NCBI GenBank assembly: GCA_910588075.1
Contig: CAJUOS010000002.1
Span: 1 to 64,000, forward strand
Direction: 5' to 3'
Length of the DNA: 64,000 nt
Source of the DNA: an uncultured Erysipelotrichaceae bacterium
Lineage (GTDB): Bacteria > Bacillota_I > Bacilli_A > Erysipelotrichales > Coprobacillaceae
A program made the translations under genes and the position numbers. Shown piece after piece: positions 57,967 to 64,000 of this stretch. The number at the start of each line of letters is the position of its first letter. Position 1 is the stretch's first letter. Under the pieces are notes generated by a model. The model saw only the letters and a list, made by a program, of their open reading frames with translations, was not told the origin of the DNA and did not search any database.

Positions 57967-57990
57967 AAAAAAGGCACACTTGCCTTTTTT
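57967..57990. terminator. Bidirectional terminator
   Basis: AAAAAAGGCA/TGCCTTTTTT with a 4-nt loop; T runs follow on both strands. It ends the sigma unit (plus) and the HAD gene (minus). Confidence 0.9.
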
Positions 57991-58624
57991 ATATTTTCAT
58001 ATCTTTAAATGTATAATAACTTTCATCAGCTATATCTTTTATCGTTTCCCAATCGTTATCATTAAATTTATCATATATTGCTTTCACATAAAAACCTGCT
58101 TTTTTAGCTGTTTTTATAGCATATAAGGCATCTTCTACAATAATACATTCTGTTGGTTTTAACCCCATTCTTTTAGCTACTTCAATATAACTTTGAGGAT
58201 TTGTTTTTGTCAAACAAATTTCATAACAAGCATAAACATCATCAAAATATTTTAAAATCCCTAGTCTTTGAAATGCTTTCTTGGCTAGTGATGAATCACT
58301 TGCTGTTAAAACACACATCTTATAATGACTATCTTGGCATTTTTGTAAAAAATCTTTTACTCCTTCTTTTAAAAGTATTTCATGCTCATATTTATCTTTA
58401 ATAATATTTTTAATATCTTTCACTATTTCTTCATTTGTCTTGTTTAAATGAAATTGATTATTCATATATTCTGCACCTTCGAGTAATTCTAAGTGAGCAA
58501 GTTTATCATCCAAATCTGGATCAGTATCTAAACCCAAACTTTCTAAATATCTATTTCCAATATTATGCCATGCTTTGATAGAATCTAATAAAGTTCCATC
58601 CATGTCAAAAATATATCCTTTCAT
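57989..58624 (-). CDS. HAD-superfamily phosphatase (beta-PGM-like)
   Basis: A 211-residue HAD hydrolase with an N-terminal DMDGTLLDSIKAW (about 6-18, nucleophile Asp and acid/base Asp) and a helical cap (about 20-85), as in phosphoglycolate/beta-phosphoglucomutase-like proteins. Motif II is Thr in VLTASDSS (about 105), motif III Lys near 140, and IIVEDALYAIKTAKKAG (about 161) is motif IV. Substrate unknown. Alone on its transcript. Confidence 0.88.
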   Translation of the reverse strand: MKGYIFDMDGTLLDSIKAWHNIGNRYLESLGLDTDPDLDDKLAHLELLEGAEYMNNQFHLNKTNEEIVKDIKNIIKDKYEHEILLKEGVKDFLQKCQDSHYKMCVLTASDSSLAKKAFQRLGILKYFDDVYACYEICLTKTNPQSYIEVAKRMGLKPTECIIVEDALYAIKTAKKAGFYVKAIYDKFNDNDWETIKDIADESYYTFKDMKI

Positions 58625-58639
58625 TTATCTTTCCTCCTA

Positions 58640-58664
58640 CAAAAACAAACCACTTTCGTGGTTT
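58640..58664 (-). terminator. Terminator of the mnmG-rsmG-noc unit end
   Basis: AAACCAC/GTGGTTT, GAAA loop, followed by GTTTTTG on the minus strand, overlapping the stop of noc. Confidence 0.8.
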
Positions 58665-59430
58665 ATTTTTTCATTTTGATTGTATAAACAATTTCCTCTT
58701 CACTATCTTTTGTTTCTAAACTAATAGATACTCCTGTTTGTTCTATCATTTGAATTGCTTGATCTAATGTATTCAAAGCTATTTTTAAATTTTGAGAGAT
58801 TTTTTTTGTTTTTGACTTTTTAGGCTTTATTTCTGTTTTACTTTTAATTTTTTGTTCTGTTTGCTCAACATTCCACCCTTTAGCTAAAATTTCTCTTAAC
58901 ATATTATTTTGTTGGCTTGTTGTATTAAGTTTCAATAAAGCTCTTGCATGCCTTTCTGTAATATCTCTTCTTCTAACTGCTTCTTGTACAGTCATTGGTA
59001 ATTGTAATAATCTTAATTTATTGGCAATTGTTGATTGTTTTTTACCTACACGCTTTGCTAATTGTTCTTGTGTTAAATCTTGTGTATCTAATAATTGTTG
59101 ATATGCCAATGCTTCTTCTATTGGTGAAAGATTTTCTCTTTGAATATTCTCAACAATAGCAGCCGTGGCAGTTTCTTTTTCATCTAATTTTTGCACAATA
59201 CAAGGAACTTCATTAATATTAGCAAGTTTACATGCTCTATAACGACGTTCTCCTACTACAATTTGATATTTTCCATTATAAGGTCTAACTACAATTGGTT
59301 GTAATAAACCATTTTGTTGAATTGATACTGCAAGTTCTTGAATTTTTTCTTTTTCAAAGTGTGTTCTTGGTTGTTTTTCATTAGCAACAATATTATGAAT
59401 ATCTATAAATTTATATATAGGTTCTTTCAC
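58663..59430 (-). CDS. noc: ParB-family nucleoid occlusion protein Noc
   Basis: A 255-residue ParB/Noc: N-terminal CTP-binding domain with GERRYRACK (GxxRxxA) and ENIQRENLSPIEEA, central HTH with QSTIANKLRLLQLP, then ITERHARALLKL and a C-terminal dimer domain (about 205-255, ALNTLDQAIQMIEQTGV). The STIANKLRLL helix and the rsmG neighbour fit Noc better than Spo0J. GAGGAG seven bases before GTG 59430 sets the start; then only about nine residues precede the ParB domain, so the membrane-binding amphipathic start of B. subtilis Noc is missing or changed. No parA/soj follows. Confidence 0.8.
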   Translation of the reverse strand: MKEPIYKFIDIHNIVANEKQPRTHFEKEKIQELAVSIQQNGLLQPIVVRPYNGKYQIVVGERRYRACKLANINEVPCIVQKLDEKETATAAIVENIQRENLSPIEEALAYQQLLDTQDLTQEQLAKRVGKKQSTIANKLRLLQLPMTVQEAVRRRDITERHARALLKLNTTSQQNNMLREILAKGWNVEQTEQKIKSKTEIKPKKSKTKKISQNLKIALNTLDQAIQMIEQTGVSISLETKDSEEEIVYTIKMKK

Positions 59431-59476
59431 TTTATCACTCCTCACTTCGTTTCATATTATATCATTTTTTGTTGTA

Positions 59477-59508
59477 AAACAAAAGAGACAGATAATAATC
59501 TGCTCTTT
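59477..59508 (-). terminator. Terminator of rsmG
   Basis: AAGAGCAGAT and ATCTGTCTCTT form a stem with one bulge and a 4-nt loop, followed by TTGTTTT on the minus strand. It lies between rsmG and noc, so noc may have its own promoter. Confidence 0.6.
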
Positions 59509-60211
59509 ATAAAGGTTTCTTTTTTATCTTTCCAAATTGTCTGGGATATTTTATAGGTGTATCTTTTTGTTTATGAATATAAATATTACAACGATGATCA
59601 TTTTCATCTGTTAATGTAAAATCAACTTCTTTAACAACTTTTCCACCTAAGGTTTCAATTCCTTTTTTAGCTTCTAATAATTCTTCTTTTGCTTTTAAAC
59701 CTTTTAATGTTATAAAATATCCATTCTTTTTTACTAATGGTAAACAAAGTTCATCTAGTATATTCAATCTTGCAACTGCTCTAGCTGTTACAAGATCAAA
59801 TGATTGTCTATGTTCTTTGGCATATTCTTCTGCTCTAGCACTAATGGCTTCTACATTCTTCAATTCTAAAACTTGAATAAGTTGTTTTAAAAATGTAATG
59901 CGTTTTGTAAGTGAATCTACAATTGTAATTTTTAAATCAGGATAAACTATTTTTAGAGGAATAGAAGGAAATCCTGCTCCTGCTCCAATATCACATAATG
60001 ATTGTGTATCTAAAGTATAATCAAATGAAATTGTTAATGAATCATAAAAATGTTTTAAATAAACATCTTCCTTTTCAGTAATAGCTGTAAGATTCATTTT
60101 TTCATTCCATTCTATTAATGTTTGATAATAAAGTTCAAATTGTTTAATTTGTTTATCTGATAAAGTAATTCCTTTACTTTCTAATACTTGTATAAATTCT
60201 TCTTGATTCAT
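59507..60211 (-). CDS. rsmG: 16S rRNA (guanine527-N7)-methyltransferase
   Basis: A 234-residue RsmG with the SAM-binding fold: [16 protein letters not shown] (about 88-103) and VTARAVARL (about 146-154). It methylates G527 in 16S rRNA; loss gives low-level streptomycin resistance in other species. Directly after mnmG (10-base gap), in the usual mnmG-rsmG-noc order. Confidence 0.97.
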   Translation of the reverse strand: MNQEEFIQVLESKGITLSDKQIKQFELYYQTLIEWNEKMNLTAITEKEDVYLKHFYDSLTISFDYTLDTQSLCDIGAGAGFPSIPLKIVYPDLKITIVDSLTKRITFLKQLIQVLELKNVEAISARAEEYAKEHRQSFDLVTARAVARLNILDELCLPLVKKNGYFITLKGLKAKEELLEAKKGIETLGGKVVKEVDFTLTDENDHRCNIYIHKQKDTPIKYPRQFGKIKKKPL

Positions 60212-60221
60212 ATTGTCCTCT

Positions 60222-62075
60222 TTAATAATGTTGTTTTAAATGAATAAGTAATACTGATATATCTGCTGGGTTAATTCCAGAAATTCTTGATGCTTGAGCA
60301 ATTGTTAATGGTCTGATTTCTGATAATTTTTGTTTTGCTTCTAATGATAAATTCAAAACATCTTCATAATCTAAATCACTTGGAATTTGTTTTTCTTCCA
60401 TTTTCTTCATTTTCTCTACTTGCCTTAAAGCTTTATCTATATATCCTTTATATTTAATGAGAATAGTTATTCTTTTTTCTTCTTCTCTAGTTAAATCTAT
60501 TGTTTCAATATATGGTTTTATTTTTGAATAATCAATTTCAGGTCTTTGTAATAATGCTTTTGCACTTATACCTTCATTCAATCTCGATGAGCCTAATGAT
60601 TCTAACATATCATTAATTTCATGTTTAGGTGTAAAACGTATTGTGTCCAACCTTTCGATTTCATCATGAATACGTTTCATTTTATCAAGAAATGTTTGAT
60701 AGACATTCTCTTCAACCAAATGTGCTTCATAACCATATTGTCTTAATCTTTCATCTGCATTATCATGTCTTAATAGTAAACGATACTCTGCACGTGATGT
60801 TAACATACGATAAGGTTCTTGTGTTCCCTTTGTTACAAGATCATCAATCATAACACCAATATAAGCTTCATTTCTTTTCAATACTAATGGTTCTTTTCCA
60901 TCAATATTTTTTGTCGCATTAATACCTGCAATTAAACCTTGAGCCGCTGCTTCTTCATAACCACTTGTTCCATTAATTTGACCTGCTGTATATAAATTTT
61001 TAATAACCTTTGTTTCTAATGATGGCCATAATTGTAATGGATCAATAGCATCATATTCAATAGCATATGCATATTTTAAAATTTTACAATTTTCTAACCC
61101 TGGTATTGTCCTAATCATTTCTTCTTGTATATCATGTGGTAATGATGTAGAAAATCCTTGAACATAAATTGTATTCATTTCTTTTGATTCTGGTTCTAAG
61201 AATATTTGATGTTGTGGTTTATCTGAGAATTTGACAATTTTATCTTCAATTGAAGGACAATATCTTGGTCCAATCCCTTTAACAATCCCAGAATACATAC
61301 TTGATTTATGGAGATTATCTTTAATAATTTGATGTGTTTTTTCATTTGTATATGTTAAATAACAAGGAATTTGTGATTCAATTGGTAAATATGATGTTGT
61401 TTCATAACTAAATGCTAAAGGTTCATCTGTTCCTGGTTGTAATTGTGTTTGGCTATAATCAACACTATTAATTTCTACACGAGGTGGTGTCCCTGTTTTT
61501 AATCTTTGAATTCTAAAACCTAATTCTTTTAATTTATCAGATAAAAATAAAGACTGCCTTTCTTGATCAGGTCCACTAGGTGTTTTTTGATCTCCACATA
61601 AAATTTCTGCCTTAAGATATGTTCCAGTTGTTAAAATAACAGTTTTTCCTAGGTATACTTTACCATTATCTAAAATAACACCTTTCACTATCTTTTCTTC
61701 AATTAATAAATCTTCTACCATGCCTTCTACAATATCAAGATTTTCTTGTTGTTTTAAAATATTTTGCATATATCTTGGATATGCTTTCTTATCTGCTTGT
61801 GCACGTAAAGATTGAACTCCAGGTCCTTTAGCAGTATTAAGCATTTTTAATTGAAGATATGTAGCATCAGATGTTTTCCCTATCTGTCCACCTAAAGCAT
61901 CTACTTCTCTTACTATTATTCCCTTAGCAGGTCCTCCTATTGATGTATTACAAGGCAATGACCCAACATTTTCAAAATGAGAAGTTACCAATAATGTCTT
62001 TTTTCCAATTCTTGATGAAGCCAAACACGCCTCTATCCCTGCATGTCCTCCTCCTACAACAATAACATCAAACAT
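60222..62075 (-). CDS. mnmG: tRNA uridine-5-carboxymethylaminomethyl modification enzyme MnmG
   Basis: A 617-residue MnmG (GidA). FAD-binding start [21 protein letters not shown]-type motif (about 2-21, quoted in part as [11 protein letters not shown]), [13 protein letters not shown] (about 43), YCPSIEDKI (about 270) and [18 protein letters not shown]-type block (about 363). With MnmE it makes the cmnm5 group on tRNA wobble uridines. mnmE is not upstream here. ATG 62075 has AAGGAG ten bases before; the longer frame begins at GTG. Confidence 0.97.
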   Translation of the reverse strand: MFDVIVVGGGHAGIEACLASSRIGKKTLLVTSHFENVGSLPCNTSIGGPAKGIIVREVDALGGQIGKTSDATYLQLKMLNTAKGPGVQSLRAQADKKAYPRYMQNILKQQENLDIVEGMVEDLLIEEKIVKGVILDNGKVYLGKTVILTTGTYLKAEILCGDQKTPSGPDQERQSLFLSDKLKELGFRIQRLKTGTPPRVEINSVDYSQTQLQPGTDEPLAFSYETTSYLPIESQIPCYLTYTNEKTHQIIKDNLHKSSMYSGIVKGIGPRYCPSIEDKIVKFSDKPQHQIFLEPESKEMNTIYVQGFSTSLPHDIQEEMIRTIPGLENCKILKYAYAIEYDAIDPLQLWPSLETKVIKNLYTAGQINGTSGYEEAAAQGLIAGINATKNIDGKEPLVLKRNEAYIGVMIDDLVTKGTQEPYRMLTSRAEYRLLLRHDNADERLRQYGYEAHLVEENVYQTFLDKMKRIHDEIERLDTIRFTPKHEINDMLESLGSSRLNEGISAKALLQRPEIDYSKIKPYIETIDLTREEEKRITILIKYKGYIDKALRQVEKMKKMEEKQIPSDLDYEDVLNLSLEAKQKLSEIRPLTIAQASRISGINPADISVLLIHLKQHY

Positions 62076-62184
62076 TTGTATCACACTCCTTGATTGCTAC
62101 TCAACTATAGCATAATTTATAACTTTAATCAATTTTAAAACACATTGAAACAATTCTATGTTATAATGTTTTTGGGTGATATGA

Positions 62185-62565
62185 ATGGAACCAATAGATA
62201 TATTAAAGAAGTATTATCATTTTGCTGTTATTGGTGTTTCTCAAAACACTGACAAGTATGGTTATAAGATTTTTAAAAGGCTTCGTGATAGAAGCTATGA
62301 TGTTTATGGCGTTTCGCCTATTTATGATCAAGTAGATAATATACCATTATATTCTTCATTAGAAGATATTAATGGTCCTATTGATGTTGTGGTATTTGTG
62401 GTTAATAAAAAATATGCTTATGATTATATTGATGAAATGACAAGTTTAGGTATTCATTATGCTTGGATGCAACCTCATACTTATGATGATGAATTATTGA
62501 AACATATGAAAAGTGTAGGTATTACACCTATTCTTGCTTGCATTTTAGTTGAAACTTCTCTTTAA
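62185..62565 (+). CDS. CoA-binding domain protein (YccU-like)
   Basis: A 126-residue single-domain Rossmann protein of the CoA_binding_2 family: AVIGVSQNTDKYGYKIFKRL (about 14-33) and DVVVFVVNKKYA. Such proteins bind CoA or a related nucleotide; no reaction is known for stand-alone members. GGGTGA precedes ATG 62185 (an ATG four bases before is out of frame). Confidence 0.85.
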   Translation: MEPIDILKKYYHFAVIGVSQNTDKYGYKIFKRLRDRSYDVYGVSPIYDQVDNIPLYSSLEDINGPIDVVVFVVNKKYAYDYIDEMTSLGIHYAWMQPHTYDDELLKHMKSVGITPILACILVETSL

Positions 62566-62577
62566 GAGAAGTTTTTC
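62553..62577 (+). terminator. Terminator of the CoA-binding gene
   Basis: AACTTCTCT/AGAGAAGTT with a loop of TTA that holds part of the stop codon, followed by TTTTTC on the plus strand. Confidence 0.85.
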
Positions 62578-62623
62578 ATTTCTTTTCCATATACTTATGA
62601 TATAGTACAAGAGGAGGGATTCT

Positions 62624-64000
62624 ATGGAATACTTATATCATTATTTATGTTTTATAACTGTGCCTGCTATCTTATTTTATATTTCTTATTTTTTAGATAT
62701 GAATTCTTTATTTATTATGGGATTATTTTTTCTATTTCTTATTCTATATTATCGTTTATTATCAAATAAGATTAACCAAATAACTTTAAAAATGACTTTT
62801 ATAATAACTATTTTTTCTTATTTAATAGTTCCCTTATGTTTATTTATATCACAAAGTATATTTCTTCATCCTATATGGAATTTATTTGCTCTTATTAATC
62901 TTCCATATTTTATTATTTATTATATCTCTTTATTATTTCATACTCATAAATTAGCTATTACTCTTATATTAATTATTAATACTATTGAATTATTATTTTG
63001 TTGTTATGTTTTAAAACCACAAATCCAATTCAAAAAAATAATTATTATATGTAGTTGCATATTCATTTCACTTGGATTAGATATTTATGTATATCGAAGT
63101 TCTCCTTCTCAAAAATATAAAGGACATGATTTTCAATATATGAATGGATTTTCAAGTACAGATTTATCACCATTTTTTCCATATACAAAAAATAATCAAT
63201 TGGTTTCACTTCAACAAAAAAGCTCTTTTATTATAGAAAATGAAAAAGATATGCCTATTTTAGATGGGGCAGAAGCTTGTTATCCTGTTTATGCAGCAAT
63301 AGCAAATGCGACTTATAAAAACATTGCTGAAATAGAGAAAGAGTATACAAAAACTCATAATGAAAATGGTAAAATTGTAACTTTCTATAATACTTCCATT
63401 GGTTATACTCGTTTATTTCAAGGTGAAATTGATATGTTTTTTGGTGCTAAACCTTCACAAGAACAATTAGAAGAAGCTAAGATTTATGGTGTAGAACTAG
63501 AATATACGCCTATTGGAAAAGAAGCATTTGTTTTCTTTGTTAATGAAAATAACCCTATTCATAATTTGAAATCTGATGAAATTAGAAGTATTTATCATGG
63601 AAATATTACAAATTGGAAAAGTCTTGGCGGTCAAGATTGTGATATCGTTGCTTTTCAAAGACCAGAAAAATCAGGTAGTCAAGCTATGATGCATTATTTT
63701 ATGAAAGATGTAAGTCTTAAAGAACCTATTACTTATGAAATGCAATCAGCTATGACAGGAATTATTCATGAAGTGGCAGAATATTATAATGAATATGGAG
63801 CTATTGGATATACTTTTAAATACTTTTTAGAAGGGCTTCATCAAGAGGAAAACATAAAAATATTATCTATCGATAATATTTATCCAACTGTTGAAAATAT
63901 TAAAAACAAGACTTACCCTATCTCTACTTATTTGTACTGTGTTACATTAAAATCAAATCAAAAGGAGAACGTTAAAAAACTTAAAGAATTCTTACTTTCT
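62624..64000 (+). CDS. PstS-like substrate-binding protein with N-terminal membrane helices (cut by window end)
   Basis: 459 codons are open to the last base; the gene continues beyond the window. GAGGAGGG precedes the ATG. The first 155 residues hold about five membrane segments, with no signal peptidase or lipobox site. From about 190 the protein is a phosphate-binding-protein-like domain: LDGAEACYPVYAAIANATYK, GEIDMFFGAKPS, E-A-F-V-F-F-V-N and F-Q-R-P-E-K-S-G-S-Q-A-M, which follow PstS-type (PBP_like_2) order. Usual PstS proteins are lipoproteins; here the binding domain is tethered by a multi-span part. No pst genes are seen. Role in phosphate sensing or uptake is inferred. Confidence 0.8.
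   Translation, partial: MEYLYHYLCFITVPAILFYISYFLDMNSLFIMGLFFLFLILYYRLLSNKINQITLKMTFIITIFSYLIVPLCLFISQSIFLHPIWNLFALINLPYFIIYYISLLFHTHKLAITLILIINTIELLFCCYVLKPQIQFKKIIIICSCIFISLGLDIYVYRSSPSQKYKGHDFQYMNGFSSTDLSPFFPYTKNNQLVSLQQKSSFIIENEKDMPILDGAEACYPVYAAIANATYKNIAEIEKEYTKTHNENGKIVTFYNTSIGYTRLFQGEIDMFFGAKPSQEQLEEAKIYGVELEYTPIGKEAFVFFVNENNPIHNLKSDEIRSIYHGNITNWKSLGGQDCDIVAFQRPEKSGSQAMMHYFMKDVSLKEPITYEMQSAMTGIIHEVAEYYNEYGAIGYTFKYFLEGLHQEENIKILSIDNIYPTVENIKNKTYPISTYLYCVTLKSNQKENVKKLKEFLLS

Overview
The window is a 64 kb piece of chromosome from a very AT-rich, low-GC Gram-positive bacterium. AAGGAGG-type ribosome sites, sigma-A promoters, CcpA/BglG-type sugar control, Feo iron uptake and Noc next to rsmG-mnmG all fit Firmicutes. 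Overall gene style suggests a gut anaerobe of the Erysipelotrichia (Coprobacillaceae-like); this is inferred from gene content, not from a marker gene. No rRNA, tRNA, CRISPR array, phage or complete IS element was seen.

Layout. 0-8.7 kb: MATE exporter, DUF951-folD pair, cation-efflux transporter behind a Fur-like palindrome, VanW/G5 wall protein, FAD dehydrogenase, HAD phosphatase, Ogt. 8.7-13.9 kb: a 6-phospho-beta-glucosidase coupled to an orphan FakA middle domain, then a compact ATP-grasp / esterase / ATP-grasp operon, the best candidate for an undescribed pathway. 13.9-22.2 kb: an ABC importer pair without an ATPase, a YhfW-like FAD/Rieske protein and two OmpR-type two-component systems. 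22.3-26.6 kb: a glycyl radical enzyme of the eliminase type, its divergent activase and a DeoR regulator, linked by a shared 12-bp motif. 26.7-29.8 kb: feoA-feoA-feoB-Cys-rich operon with three copies of a DtxR-like operator. 29.9-37.3 kb: membrane protein, asnB, lipoprotein, serC-serA and a PHP phosphatase. 37.4-39.5 kb: two coupled CobW GTPases, the first with a His/Cys-rich tandem repeat, the second carrying a YcgQ-like C-terminal domain. 39.5-42.3 kb: two secreted BIG2-repeat proteins sharing 239 identical bases. 42.3-46.6 kb: a bgl operon (antiterminator, PTS, GH1) with cre, promoter, RAT and terminator visible; the antiterminator has a 3' frameshift. 46.6-50 kb: LysR / AGCS symporter and a relic XRE gene. 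50-52.9 kb: tgt-queA-queH queuosine operon. 52.9-58.6 kb: ChbG deacetylase, aminotransferase with Lrp regulator, lactonase, a small sigma-factor operon, HAD phosphatase. 58.6-62.1 kb: mnmG-rsmG-noc. 62.2-64 kb: CoA-binding protein and a membrane-anchored PstS-like protein cut by the window end.

Themes: metal handling recurs (CDF exporter, Feo operon, CobW pair), as does beta-glucoside use (two GH1 enzymes, one PTS, ChbG). Most transcription units end in clear intrinsic terminators, so operon limits can be read with fair confidence. Start codons were chosen by ribosome-site spacing; in about fifteen genes this moves the start downstream of the longest open frame.
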